Source of the DNA: VSJD01 sp964617825 | Lineage (GTDB): Bacteria; Verrucomicrobiota; Kiritimatiellia; JAAZAB01 | Reading direction: 5' to 3' | NCBI GenBank assembly: GCA_964617825.1 | Contig: CAZTWL010000015.1 | Coordinates: 22,587-86,586, forward strand | Length of the DNA stretch: 64,000 nucleotides | Part shown: positions 36,859 to 45,537 of the stretch, piece by piece | Position numbering within the stretch: position 1 is the stretch's first letter | Layout of the letters: every line of letters starts with the position of its first letter | Translations under genes and position numbers: made by a program | Notes under the pieces: generated by a model | What the model was told of the DNA's origin: nothing | The model's database searches: none | What the model saw: the letters and a program-made list of their open reading frames with translations, nothing else

Positions 36859-37294
36859 GCTGGGCTAATAATTGCGTCTCGCCAAATTTCCAATCAAGCT
36901 CGTCCTTTTTGGTTGTGCCCGTAGAAAGATGCAATTTTTTTTACACCCCTAATTTTGGCGCGATCGCTTTTAAATGTTGGTATTAAGGCTTTAACGCCGA
37001 TAATACCTCCCGGACGCCATTTTCGATAGCTAAACATATTTCCCGTCCGTGTCCCGCCCTGTTTGCATTTATCTTATTGCCGGCGAACAGGTTAATGCTC
37101 TCCACGTGCTATTGGCACATTTATTGCTATACATCAACCGGACGGATGCGCTTTCGACGGGTAGTTTTTTGACGCTGTGGCGGTCACGACGCGAATTTCA
37201 GAACGGAGTCCGCAGCGTTGCTGCGGCAGTTGCAAGAATAAGTCGCCCCGTTTAGGAATCTGATCTGAGCGGCTTTGAAAAAGGAATACGAACG
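36859..37294. other. Gap without a supported gene
   Basis: About 435 bases, more AT-rich than the neighbours. It contains a perfect 7-bp hairpin with a GTT loop at 37210-37226 (CCGCAGC..GCTGCGG). A 68-codon frame at 37049-37255 shows no family resemblance or ribosome-binding site and is not called. No promoter or terminator is convincing. Confidence 0.6.
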
Positions 37295-37297
37295 GTG

Positions 37298-37492
37298 ATG
37301 ACAGAAAGGAAAACCATGCAGGAGCATCATCGCAACGTCTTTACGGGTTCCTTATCGATTGGATTCCTTGCGGTATTCGGAGTCATTGCCGGTTATGGCC
37401 AGAATATTGTGGCTGTAGGTTTGGCCGGGGCGACCGGCCATGGCTATAATCCGACGGCATATTATTGTTCAGCTATTGGAGCATTATTCTGA
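37298..37492 (+). CDS. Possible small membrane or secreted protein
   Basis: A 64-codon frame (ATG at 37298; ATG at 37316 with AAAGGA five bases upstream is an alternative start) that encodes a hydrophobic, Gly-rich segment (SLSIGFLAVFGVIAGYG) and ends 15 bases before the next regulator's ATG. The helix-like middle and the placement are the only support. It may be a non-coding frame. Confidence 0.3.
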   Translation: MTERKTMQEHHRNVFTGSLSIGFLAVFGVIAGYGQNIVAVGLAGATGHGYNPTAYYCSAIGALF

Positions 37493-37507
37493 CAGGTGCG
37501 GCATTTC

Positions 37508-38200
37508 ATGAAGTTCGACGCCAAATTTTCCCGGGTTCCGGAACAACCGATTAAAAAGCAGCGATCGCTCTCGATCTTATTAGCCGATAATAATCCCGGC
37601 GATGTAACGCTATTCAGGAATCTGGTTGCCTCGCTGGAAAGCGACCCTCGTCACCACCTGTGCATTGCCCTGACGTGCGTGGACTCAGCGAGCGCCGTTC
37701 AAGCGTGCCTTAGCGGCGCACGGATGTGCGACATGCTTTTGTTCGACTTGAATCTGCTCGATAACTGCCACGAAAAAACCGTCGAGTATATGAAGGCCTA
37801 TGCCGAGAAAATCCCGGCGATTGTCCTGGCCGGCACACATTATGAAGCCATAGCCATCCGGGCTCTGAAAAGCGGATTTCAGGACTATCTGGTCAAGGGC
37901 GAGTTGAATGTTCATCGTTTTTACCGTGTCGCTCATTATGCCATTGAACGTTTTAAAATTCTCCGGGAACGCAATAACCTTATTGCCAGCCTGCAGAAAG
38001 CCATCGATGAAACCAATACTTTGCGCGGTCTGCTTCCGATCTGCACGCATTGTAAAAAAATCAGGGACGACAAGGGCTATTGGGCGCAACTCGAAGTGTA
38101 CATCAGCGCGCACTCCCATACGCTGTTTACCCACGGTATTTGCCCTAAATGCGCGCAGCAAGCCCTGGATAAGATGCGGTCGGACATCATGCGCCAATGA
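37508..38200 (+). CDS. Degenerate receiver protein with C-terminal LPICxxCK tail
   Basis: 230 residues from the ATG at 37508 (GTG at 37496 is also in frame). The receiver fold is recognisable, with acceptor MLLFDLNLLDN (about D80) and DYLVKG, but the acidic pocket reads LLADNNPGD, so the second acid is Asn, and the Thr/Ser position reads VLAGTH. Phosphorylation is therefore doubtful. After a coiled coil, residues ~175-220 repeat the tail of the protein at 17076-17705: LLPICTHCKKIRDDKGYW and HSHTLFTHGICPKCAQ. The two proteins share gene-level architecture and are probably paralogues. Confidence 0.9.
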   Translation: MKFDAKFSRVPEQPIKKQRSLSILLADNNPGDVTLFRNLVASLESDPRHHLCIALTCVDSASAVQACLSGARMCDMLLFDLNLLDNCHEKTVEYMKAYAEKIPAIVLAGTHYEAIAIRALKSGFQDYLVKGELNVHRFYRVAHYAIERFKILRERNNLIASLQKAIDETNTLRGLLPICTHCKKIRDDKGYWAQLEVYISAHSHTLFTHGICPKCAQQALDKMRSDIMRQ

Positions 38201-38511
38201 TTAGGGGATTGACCGCCGAAGCCGCAATGACCTCCGTCGGTTCCGTTTTTGCGCGCGTTGCGGACCAACCTGTTGCATTCGATGGTGCTGTCTATCCTGC
38301 AAATATCGATTGCCCGCATTCCGGTTGCCGGTATCCCGCGGCCTTTTCCGGCCTGGCGCGGAACTGTCGACAGAGATTTGCGCTGGAGTTTTGGATTTTA
38401 GCCTGCTAAGTATGCCTTTAGCCCGTACATGAAATGCGACATGCTCTTCGAATTCTTCGGCTTGTTATTCCCGATGGTCCTGCAACTAACAAATTCAGGG
38501 AGGAAACCCAA
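38201..38511. other. Gap without a supported gene
   Basis: 311 bases between a receiver gene and the EEP-CBM9 gene. A 70-codon frame starting at 38197 overlaps the receiver stop as ATGA but has no ribosome-binding site or recognisable features. The last 15 bases hold the AGGGAGGA site of the next gene. I see no hairpin strong enough to call. Confidence 0.55.
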
Positions 38512-40419
38512 ATGGCGGCGAAACAGACGACAGTCAGGACGGCGATTATTGCGGGGATGGCATTTTTGAGTGTTGTTCTTTGGCCGGATAATGGCAGGGG
38601 CGAACAGAATATCGCGGTTAAGGTCATGACTTACAATATCCGGCACGGAGAAGGCACGGACGATAAGCTGGAATTGAAACGGATTGCCCAAGTTATCCGG
38701 GAAACTGGCGCGGAGCTGATCGGCTTGAATGAAGTTGATAACAATTTCGGGAGGAGGAGCGATTTTGCCGACCAGGCAAAATCGCTTGCCGGGGAACTTG
38801 GGATGAATTATGTCTACGGCCCCGCCCTCGTTCGCGGAGATGCGGGAAAGCCGGCCCAGTATGGCGAAGCCATCTTGAGCAAATATCCCATTTTGGCATG
38901 GAAGAATCACAAGTTATTTACCGTTCCGGAGCTTGAGCCCCGGGTATGTCTTGAGGCGAAAATCCAGGTTGGCAAAGAGGTTTATTCTTTCCTGGTTACG
39001 CATCTTGACCATACCGGCAAAGGCGAGGCGCGCGTCCGGCAGGCGGAAGACATTGTCAAAATCGCCCGGTCAATTCCCGGCAAGAAAATCTTGATCGGCG
39101 ACTTCAATTGCTCCTCGCCGCTCGAGCAGCCTGATCCCAAAATGGAAAAAATGACCCGGCCGGTAGCCCTGATCCTTGAGCAGTTCAACGATGCCTTTGC
39201 CCTGGCCGGGAGCGGGCTTGCGGAAACCATTGGCAGCAAAGCCCCTCAAGACCGAATCGATTACATCTTTGTCTCGCCGGATCTCGGGCCCATGGTGAAA
39301 TCTTGCAAGGTGGTCTACACGCCTCTCGCCCAAGTGGCCTCCGACCATCTTCCGGTCATTGCCGAGATTGGCGTAAGTCCCGTGCCGCCGAATGAAAGAA
39401 AGCCTTTCGACTTCAAGCAACACAGCCTGATCATCGCATCCTTCAAAGGCCCCGGCAAGGTCATTGTCGAAATGGAAAAGGGGCAGGAGTCAGCCGAGAC
39501 CAATATCGTCATCCGGGTCAAGGCTATTGAATCCGCTGAAGGAACGATTGCGTGGGATTCTGCCGCAGGTTATAAAATCACGCCGGCAACTTTCGATTAC
39601 AAACTCACGAACGGGCAGGAATCCGTTTTTACCTTCCATTGCACGATTGCCCCGCTCAAGAATACGGATGAATTTCCATGTTATAAGGTCGCCTATGGCG
39701 CTAATAACGCCCGAAAAATTTTTTTCGGCGGTTTTTACCTGGCCGTGCGCAGCAAGCCCAAGACGGCAATGTGTCCGAGGATTTTAACGCCGCCTCGGAT
39801 TGACGGCAAGTTGGACGATGCCTGCTGGCAGAGCGCGGCGATTTTGAAAGATTTTGTGCTCAACAACGGAGATCCGGCCCGGGAACAGACCATTGGCTAC
39901 CTGGCTTGTGACAAGGACAACGTCTACATTGCCATGAAATGCCTGGAGTCGCAGGTGGCAGGCATTGTTGCCAACGCCAAAGAACACGACGGACCGGTAT
40001 GGGATGACGATACTGTGGAGATATTTTTGGATCCCAATAATGACCAGCAGGGCTATTTTCAGATTCTGGTCAATAGTCGCGGCGCATATGCCGAGCAGAA
40101 ATGCTCGGCCAGCGGACGCGATTGGAAGTGGAACCCGCGCATTGAAGTGGGCGGTTCCGTGCATTCGGAGTTCTGGGTGGCGGAAATCGCCATTCCTTTC
40201 AAGGAATTGGGTCTGACCGAATCGGGGAAAATATGGGGTGTAAATCTGAACCGGGATCGGCCAAAGAGGAATGAGGGTCAACCGGAGTCCAGCAGTTGGA
40301 ATTACACCGGCGGCCGTTTTCATGCGCCCGACCGGTTCGGAAAAGTTCAATTTGAGCGAAGCGAAAATAAAGGTTCGTCTAATATTGGCTCCGCGCAGCC
40401 TGAAGAAATCGGCCGCTGA
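38512..40419 (+). CDS. Secreted endonuclease/exonuclease/phosphatase-fold protein fused to a CBM9-like domain
   Basis: 635 residues from the ATG at 38512 (AGGGAGGA upstream), with signal peptide TAIIAGMAFLSVVLWPDNG. Residues ~30-290 are an EEP phosphoesterase with VMTYNIRHGEG, LIGLNEVDNN (metal Glu), GDFNCSSP, DRIDYIFVSP and the catalytic SDHLPV. Residues ~295-415 form a beta-sandwich linker. Residues ~425-620 resemble family 9 carbohydrate-binding modules and their relatives: PRIDGKLDDACWQ, VYIAMKCLES, WDDDTVEIFLDP, WVAEIAIPFKELG, WGVNLNRDR. It likely acts outside the cytoplasm on a phosphoester near or on a glycan; substrate unknown. Confidence 0.87.
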   Translation: MAAKQTTVRTAIIAGMAFLSVVLWPDNGRGEQNIAVKVMTYNIRHGEGTDDKLELKRIAQVIRETGAELIGLNEVDNNFGRRSDFADQAKSLAGELGMNYVYGPALVRGDAGKPAQYGEAILSKYPILAWKNHKLFTVPELEPRVCLEAKIQVGKEVYSFLVTHLDHTGKGEARVRQAEDIVKIARSIPGKKILIGDFNCSSPLEQPDPKMEKMTRPVALILEQFNDAFALAGSGLAETIGSKAPQDRIDYIFVSPDLGPMVKSCKVVYTPLAQVASDHLPVIAEIGVSPVPPNERKPFDFKQHSLIIASFKGPGKVIVEMEKGQESAETNIVIRVKAIESAEGTIAWDSAAGYKITPATFDYKLTNGQESVFTFHCTIAPLKNTDEFPCYKVAYGANNARKIFFGGFYLAVRSKPKTAMCPRILTPPRIDGKLDDACWQSAAILKDFVLNNGDPAREQTIGYLACDKDNVYIAMKCLESQVAGIVANAKEHDGPVWDDDTVEIFLDPNNDQQGYFQILVNSRGAYAEQKCSASGRDWKWNPRIEVGGSVHSEFWVAEIAIPFKELGLTESGKIWGVNLNRDRPKRNEGQPESSSWNYTGGRFHAPDRFGKVQFERSENKGSSNIGSAQPEEIGR

Positions 40420-40453
40420 TAACACGGAGATCAAGGCAAGGGTGATCCGGGTT

Positions 40454-40481
40454 TAGTCGCTTCACCGGCGGCTACTCTTTT
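40454..40481 (+). terminator. Possible terminator between convergent genes
   Basis: TAGTCGC (40454-40460) pairs with GCGGCTA (40468-40474), seven pairs including one G-T, with a 7-base loop, followed by CTCTTTTG. It overlaps the stop codon of the convergent L,D-transpeptidase gene. Confidence 0.35.
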
Positions 40482-41458
40482 GTGATGATGACGGGCGTGC
40501 CGATTTTTAACATGGTAATCAGTTTGTCGGCATTCCAGTTGGCCAGGCGGAAACAGCCGTGGGAAGCGGCTTTGCCGATATCTTCCGGATGCGGGGTGCC
40601 ATGGATGCCGTAGCCGGGTTTATCGAGTCCAATCCATGTCGTGCCTACGGGATTATTTGGACCGGGCGGCAGAATAATTTTGTGAATCATGGTCTGGGCT
40701 TCGGTGTCATCGGCGAACAGAGCGGGATCGAATGTATAGTTTGGATGCTCGACAAGCGTTATGGTTGTCAAATCGCCGACCGGCCGGTTTTCAGCTTTGG
40801 CCGCAATCGTGCAGGGAAAATAGGCCGCAATAGCGTCCTTGTCATCCAGCACGCAGATTGTTTTCCGCTTAAGCGATATTTGCAGGCGCGCGGCGCGAAC
40901 CTGGATGGCCGGGAATGGATTGGGTACCCGCAGGCAACTGCCCGGCGGCGGGTTGGGCCAGCGGATGCCCGGATTCAAATCGCGGATGGCGGCCTGGGAC
41001 GCGTGATAACGTTCCGCCACTTCTTCCAAAATGGTTTCATAGCCCATGGCGCCCATGGTCGCCTTTGCGGCCCATGTGTGGGGGATGGCGGTCAGATTTG
41101 CAATGGCCTGTTCGGTCACGACATGTTCCGCAAAAACGCCTTCTGCTGACCCCAGCATTGCCACAATGGTTTGAGTTGTCGCATTTGTCCGGGAAAGGCC
41201 GGCGTTTTTTCGCCAAACCTCGATGGCCTCGCGGGTTTTTCTGCCGAATTTGCCGTCAATGCAGCCGCACGACAGATTGAGTCGGTCAAGTCTGGTCTGA
41301 ATGGCGACGACGGTTGCAAAGGGGAGATTGGTTGCCGTTGCCGGAGCATTTTCCGCCATGCTGTCCGCCGGCCGGAAGAACAAGCCGGCCGCGATGGCCA
41401 TAACTACAAGTGGCGCGCGCCATGGAGACCGCAACCGAGGGATGAGTGGTGTCATCAT
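40472..41458 (-). CDS. L,D-transpeptidase (YkuD) with peptidoglycan-binding and LysM-like domains
   Basis: 328 residues from the ATG at 41458, chosen because a signal peptide follows (APLVVMAIAAGLFF, cut near DSMA); a TTG at 41497 is also in frame and overlaps the upstream gene. Residues ~45-110 resemble a peptidoglycan-binding domain (LDRLNLSCGCIDGKFGRKTR), ~130-175 a LysM-like segment (ERYHASQAAIRDLNPGI), and ~185-325 the YkuD catalytic domain with GYGIHGTPHPEDIGKAASHG and CFRL, holding the catalytic His and Cys. It would form 3-3 cross-links or attach proteins to peptidoglycan in the periplasm. Confidence 0.92.
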   Translation of the reverse strand: MMTPLIPRLRSPWRAPLVVMAIAAGLFFRPADSMAENAPATATNLPFATVVAIQTRLDRLNLSCGCIDGKFGRKTREAIEVWRKNAGLSRTNATTQTIVAMLGSAEGVFAEHVVTEQAIANLTAIPHTWAAKATMGAMGYETILEEVAERYHASQAAIRDLNPGIRWPNPPPGSCLRVPNPFPAIQVRAARLQISLKRKTICVLDDKDAIAAYFPCTIAAKAENRPVGDLTTITLVEHPNYTFDPALFADDTEAQTMIHKIILPPGPNNPVGTTWIGLDKPGYGIHGTPHPEDIGKAASHGCFRLANWNADKLITMLKIGTPVIITKE

Positions 41459-41486
41459 GACCGCTATCGTCAACCCAACCGCGATT

Positions 41487-41723
41487 TCAGTAATCAAACA
41501 GTTCTTTCAAGGAATATTCTTTGCCTGCCGCTTTATTCACCGCATTGATAAGTTTGAACTGGACGTTACGGGTTAATCGCCGTCCTTTGCAGGCGCGCGC
41601 TACCATCTTGTATGTAATTGGTTCGGCTGAGGCGGCGACCAGGTCGCCGGCCTTGAGGTTGTGTTTGACCATGATCAGCGCGATAGGTTGCGCGCCAAGG
41701 TTGCGTTCGATCTCATCATTCAT
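41487..41723 (-). CDS. Small basic protein of unknown function, possibly nucleic-acid binding
   Basis: 78 residues from the ATG at 41723 (GGGAA upstream). Sequence blocks AQPIALIMVKHNLKAGDLV, ITYKMVARACKGRRLT and VQFKLINAVNKAAGKEYSL read as a compact helical fold with a pattern like a small helix-turn-helix: 'dlV..s...iT.KmV.rA.kGRrLT..v..Ki..a.n'. I do not recognise a named family. It is followed by the L,D-transpeptidase gene; the reason for this pairing is unclear. Confidence 0.72.
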   Translation of the reverse strand: MNDEIERNLGAQPIALIMVKHNLKAGDLVAASAEPITYKMVARACKGRRLTRNVQFKLINAVNKAAGKEYSLKELFDY

Positions 41724-41968
41724 TTCGAAGTTCCCAATGCGGGATATCTGCAATCCAAAGAAATAATCCGCTAATGAGGGCCGATCGGATTTTTTAATAA
41801 CAAACTTGTTTGACGACCTGCGCGTCCGTTCGCGGCTGCAATTCTTGGCTGAGGTTATCTTGGTTTTGCGACGGCGCTTAACTGTTTGCCTGTTTCTTTC
41901 GCGCCTGTCCAGCCTGTGTTAATATGCGGCAAAGGTAACGGTTGTGAAGGGCGCTGTCAAAAGCCAAT

Positions 41969-43168
41969 TTAATCCTTGGCCCATTTGCCGCGCTTGATGG
42001 CGTCGCGGCCAAAGGATTTTCGCAAGCGATCCACCACCTGATCGATTTTTTTGTTTCGACTATCCTGCGCCCGGCCGGATAATTCCGCGAACAGTTCCGG
42101 CTGAGTCGGAGCGGCCTGATCCGCCCCCACGAGGTTGCTCACGCCGAACCCAACCAGCCGGATGGCGCGTTTGACCTGTTCGCGCTCGAACAGGTCCAGG
42201 GCGCAGGCAATCAATTCGCGATCGTTATTGAGCGCTGCGGAAAATGAAGTTTGCCGGGTAATGGTCGAAAAATCGCCGAAACGCAGTTTGATTTGGGCGG
42301 TTCTGGCCAGTTTGCCGGATTGACGCAAGCGCCGGCCGACTTCCTCGGCCAATTCCAGCAGACGTTGACGGACCAGACCCGGATCGGGTTCATCCTCGGC
42401 AAACGTATGTTCATTCGAAATGCTCTTTTCTTCCCAATGAGTTATAACCGGCCGGTTGTCGCGGCCCCGTGACAGGGCGGCCATATCCGCTGCGCCGGTT
42501 TTGCCGAACAAGCGGACCAGGGCTGCCGGACCCAGCGCCTGCAGTTGACCGATTGTCCGGATGCCTTCTTTGGCCAGGCGGGCTCCCGTAACTTTGCCGA
42601 TTCCCCACATCTTGGTTACCGGGAGCGGCGCCAGAAAAGCCATGATCTCAGGCTCGGTCGCCGGGACCACGGTCAAGCCGTCCGGTTTGTGCATATCGCT
42701 GGCCATCTTGGCGAGGAACTTATTAGGCGCGATCCCCACCGAGGCGGTCAACTCCGTTCGTGCCTTGATGCGTTTCTTCAATTCCCGGGCGAGGCTTAGC
42801 GCAGTGCCCCAGGTTCGCAGAGCGCCGCCGACATCGAGGAAAGCCTCGTCCAGCGAGAGCGGTTCGACCAGCGGCGTAAACTCCTGGAAAATGTTCATGA
42901 TTTGCGCGGAAATTTCGGCATAACGCTCCATGTGGACGGGCACAAAGATAGCCTGCGGGCATAATTTGCCCGCCGTCCGCGACGGCATGGCGGAATGAAT
43001 GCCAAAACGGCGGGCCTCGTAGGAGCAGGTGGAAACCACCCCGCGTTGGTCCGGCGCCGCGCCGACGACTAAAGGCAGCCCCTTCCACTCCGGATGGTCC
43101 AGCACTTCGATGGCTGCATAGAAGGCATCCATGTCCACATGCAGGATTGTTGAAAGCGGGGCATTCAC
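41969..43168 (-). CDS. dinB: DNA polymerase IV (Y-family translesion polymerase)
   Basis: 399 residues from a GTG at 43168. Error-prone polymerase that copies damaged templates. Palm and fingers motifs are intact: HVDMDAFYAAIEV (metal Asp), STCSYEARRFGI, and EPLSLDEAFLDV (catalytic Asp-Glu). SVGIAPNKFLAKMASDMHKP, the HhH region MWGIGKVTGARL and a little-finger domain follow. The C-terminus (GRAQDSRNKKIDQVVDRLRKSFG) is basic and lacks a clear beta-clamp motif at the extreme end; QPELFAEL may serve that role. No SOS box was identified. Confidence 0.96.
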   Translation of the reverse strand: MNAPLSTILHVDMDAFYAAIEVLDHPEWKGLPLVVGAAPDQRGVVSTCSYEARRFGIHSAMPSRTAGKLCPQAIFVPVHMERYAEISAQIMNIFQEFTPLVEPLSLDEAFLDVGGALRTWGTALSLARELKKRIKARTELTASVGIAPNKFLAKMASDMHKPDGLTVVPATEPEIMAFLAPLPVTKMWGIGKVTGARLAKEGIRTIGQLQALGPAALVRLFGKTGAADMAALSRGRDNRPVITHWEEKSISNEHTFAEDEPDPGLVRQRLLELAEEVGRRLRQSGKLARTAQIKLRFGDFSTITRQTSFSAALNNDRELIACALDLFEREQVKRAIRLVGFGVSNLVGADQAAPTQPELFAELSGRAQDSRNKKIDQVVDRLRKSFGRDAIKRGKWAKD

Positions 43169-43276
43169 GTTAGGGCTTGGAACATTTTAAGAGCTGTCAC
43201 ACAAAACAACAAACCATCAGCAAAGCATTTCAACCTTCATGGTTGAGGACGAGATCTTCTTCGATTGGTCCGGCGA

Positions 43277-44497
43277 TTACGGTTTATTTTGACAATATTT
43301 TGCCACCACGATGCGCAATTCCATGGCTTGTGCGGCTTCCCGAAGGACGGCCTCGACATTTCCGGCATCCTCCGGGTCGGCGATAAAACGCACCGACGGC
43401 GCGTAAGCTTGCAGCATCCGTTCCAGCATGCCTTGCGGAATGGGCTGGCCGCCCGTGGTGGCCGAACACCCGTTATTGAGAATCAAAACCTTGAGCGCCA
43501 GTCCGCGTTGGACGGCCTCGAGCAATCCGAGCTGGCCGGCCGCGATGAATGCAAAATCGCCCGTAATGGCCCATGCCCTCTGCCGGCCACCCAGGAGCGC
43601 GCCGATAGCCAGCGGCAGACTGCCGCCCATATACGTGCAGAGATCGATGCCGTCGAACGGAGGAAACGCAAAAAGCGATCCGACCCCGACATCTCCGGCC
43701 ACGATGTCCCCGATCTCGCCGGCCTCCCGCAGGCGATGAAACGATCCAAATAAAGGCAGGTATGGTTTCATCATCGTTTGCCATTGCTGCGGCAAGTCAT
43801 CCGGAACTTTGGGCAACTCGGGCGGCTGCAAAGTTTGCCAATCGGCTCCGGCCAGTTTGGCTTTCAGAACCTGTTGTTGATAATCCGCCAGGAAGGGGCA
43901 GAGCAGATGCCGGGCAATATCCCGCCGATAGGACGGTGAAGGCGGCAACGGAGCGCCGGGCATATAGACGCCTTCCCCTGCCAGGTCATCGACGTCAACA
44001 GCTATGGCCACCGGCAATTGCAGGGCCTCCGAACGGCGGAACGCATCAAAGATTGCCCGCTGAATATCCTGGATGGGCGGGCGCTCGAAGGGAATACCCA
44101 GGCCGCGCGCCAGAGTGGCGAAGGCAAGGATGTTGTCCGAGTGTCTGCCAAATTTGTCCTCGGCCGCCAGGACCACCAATCCGGCCGTCGTGCCGGCCGA
44201 AAGCGAATCCGTCACGCTATTGGCTGCCTTGGCCAATCCGTGAGTTTTAATCAAGACGGCGGCTCGCCGGCCGGCCAAGGCGGCGCCATGGGCGAGCGTA
44301 TAGGCGGTCTCCTCATGAAACGAGATTGGATGGCGGATGCCGCCGATTTTGCGGATGGCGTCGAATATTTGCGTGACGCCGAAACCTGGAACGTGGGTGA
44401 CCACGCCGGCGCCGGCGTCGACAACAGCCTGTGCGGCAATTTGGGCGAACGATGATTTCACGGAAAATATTCCAGTTGGTGCGTTACGGCGATACAT
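43277..44497 (-). CDS. Thiamine-pyrophosphate-dependent enzyme resembling IorA without its ferredoxin domain
   Basis: 406 residues from the ATG at 44497. The N-terminal pyrimidine-binding half shows VTHVPGFGVTQIFDAI and the conserved Glu in SFHEETAYTLAHGAALAG. The C-terminal pyrophosphate half shows GDVGVGSL, YMGGSLPLAIGALLGG and the TPP/Mg motif from AITGDFAF to LNNGCSATTGGQP. The C-terminal pattern matches indolepyruvate ferredoxin oxidoreductase alpha (IorA), but the 4Fe-4S domain and an IorB partner are missing, so it may be a decarboxylase such as those for phosphonopyruvate, sulfopyruvate or another 2-oxoacid. No ribosome-binding site precedes the ATG. Reaction unknown. Confidence 0.8.
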   Translation of the reverse strand: MYRRNAPTGIFSVKSSFAQIAAQAVVDAGAGVVTHVPGFGVTQIFDAIRKIGGIRHPISFHEETAYTLAHGAALAGRRAAVLIKTHGLAKAANSVTDSLSAGTTAGLVVLAAEDKFGRHSDNILAFATLARGLGIPFERPPIQDIQRAIFDAFRRSEALQLPVAIAVDVDDLAGEGVYMPGAPLPPSPSYRRDIARHLLCPFLADYQQQVLKAKLAGADWQTLQPPELPKVPDDLPQQWQTMMKPYLPLFGSFHRLREAGEIGDIVAGDVGVGSLFAFPPFDGIDLCTYMGGSLPLAIGALLGGRQRAWAITGDFAFIAAGQLGLLEAVQRGLALKVLILNNGCSATTGGQPIPQGMLERMLQAYAPSVRFIADPEDAGNVEAVLREAAQAMELRIVVAKYCQNKP

Positions 44498-44865
44498 GGA
44501 GTTTGCCGGCGAAACACGCAAAGAACGCGCAAACCGTCTAATTAGCGGGAATAAATATTCGTTCGGCTTGTATTTTGTCCTGTTCGTGTTTTGCGGGCTG
44601 CTCGTTTCCCAATGGCGCGAGCAATCTAACACATATATCGAGGGATAAAAAGGAAAGAACGGATAAAAGGAGGGTAAGGCTCGGAGCGCGCCCAGGGACG
44701 CTTCGACATAAAAGTAGTGTGTGGCATCGGCGTAGGGCTGGCTCCGTAACGCCGCCGGTAGCTCAATATGGGCTTGTCCCTTTGCGGATGCCGTTGTATG
44801 TTGGCGCCAACGTCCGGTACGTATTCGGATTGAGAGCGACGCCACGGAAAATGAAAGGAATAATC
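44498..44865. other. Divergent gap without a supported gene
   Basis: 368 bases between the TPP enzyme and flavin reductase genes. It should hold both promoters. The best candidate on the plus strand is listed separately at 44774-44802. Both neighbours have frames extending into the gap, but these have poor composition and no ribosome-binding site and are not used. Confidence 0.5.
44774..44802 (+). promoter_or_regulatory. Weak candidate promoter for the flavin reductase gene
   Basis: -35 TTGTCC (44774-44779), 17-base spacer, -10 TATGTT (44797-44802). Confidence 0.33.
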
Positions 44866-45366
44866 ATGCGCGAAATCGAAGCAACCAAGCTTTCCCTCGA
44901 TGTTGTCAACCTTTGGATGAACCGGTGGCTGTTGTTGACTGCCGGCACCATGGCGGACTGCAACATGATGACTGTGGGATGGGGCAGTCTGGGCTGCATG
45001 TGGTCAAGGCCGTTTGCACAAATTGTTGTCCGGCCCCAGCGCCACACGCTCAAGTATGTTGAACAATCGGATTCGTTTACCTTGTGCGCTTTTCCGGAAA
45101 AGTATCGCCAGGACTTGCAGACGCTGGGCTCGCTCTCCGGGCGTGACGGCGCCAAACTGGCCAAGACCAGGTTGACTTTGAAAGCTTCCCGCAAGGTGGC
45201 GGCGCCGGCATATAACGAGGCTTGCTTTATTCTGGAATGTCGGAAGATATATTTTCAGGATATGGATCCGCGCGGTTTTATCGATCCGACCATTCGAAAG
45301 AATTATCCGGCCAACGATTACCACCGGATTTACTTCGGCGAAATATTGGCGGCCCACGTCGAGTGA
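44866..45366 (+). CDS. Flavin reductase-like (FMN-binding split-barrel) protein
   Basis: 166 residues from the ATG at 44866 (AAAGGA upstream; ATG at 44851 is an alternative). The split-barrel fold of flavin reductases is indicated by LLTAGTMADCNMMTVGWGSL, VVRPQRHTLKYVEQSDSFTL and FILECRKIYFQDMD. Members bind FMN and act in redox chemistry or as reductase partners of monooxygenases, often in anaerobes with iron-sulfur or flavodoxin partners. No partner is adjacent; the specific donor is unknown. Confidence 0.88.
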   Translation: MREIEATKLSLDVVNLWMNRWLLLTAGTMADCNMMTVGWGSLGCMWSRPFAQIVVRPQRHTLKYVEQSDSFTLCAFPEKYRQDLQTLGSLSGRDGAKLAKTRLTLKASRKVAAPAYNEACFILECRKIYFQDMDPRGFIDPTIRKNYPANDYHRIYFGEILAAHVE

Positions 45367-45427
45367 ATTGGAATCAGGTCCCGCAGCTGGGCGCCGGTAA
45401 CAATAAAAAGCCGCTGCAATAATGTTT

Positions 45428-45479
45428 AAAAAGCGCGGAAAGCAAAACAAGCGATCGAAAAATCTTTTAGGCGCTTTTT
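45428..45479. terminator. Possible bidirectional terminator between convergent genes
   Basis: AAAAAGCGC (45428-45436) and GCGCTTTTT (45471-45479) form a perfect 9-bp stem around a 34-base loop in the 171-base gap between the flavin reductase and FG-GAP genes. A run of six T (45475-45480) on the plus strand and of T on the minus strand makes termination in both directions plausible, though the loop is long. Confidence 0.4.
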
Positions 45480-45537
45480 TGCGGCAAGTTTTCTGGCGTT
45501 GTGGCAGCCGGCCGTATTCATGTCTTTGCGGGTCGCT

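Noticed and set aside
36859..37294. Small frame 37049-37255 and other short frames in the gap
   Set aside because: No ribosome-binding site, no patterned hydrophobicity or motif.
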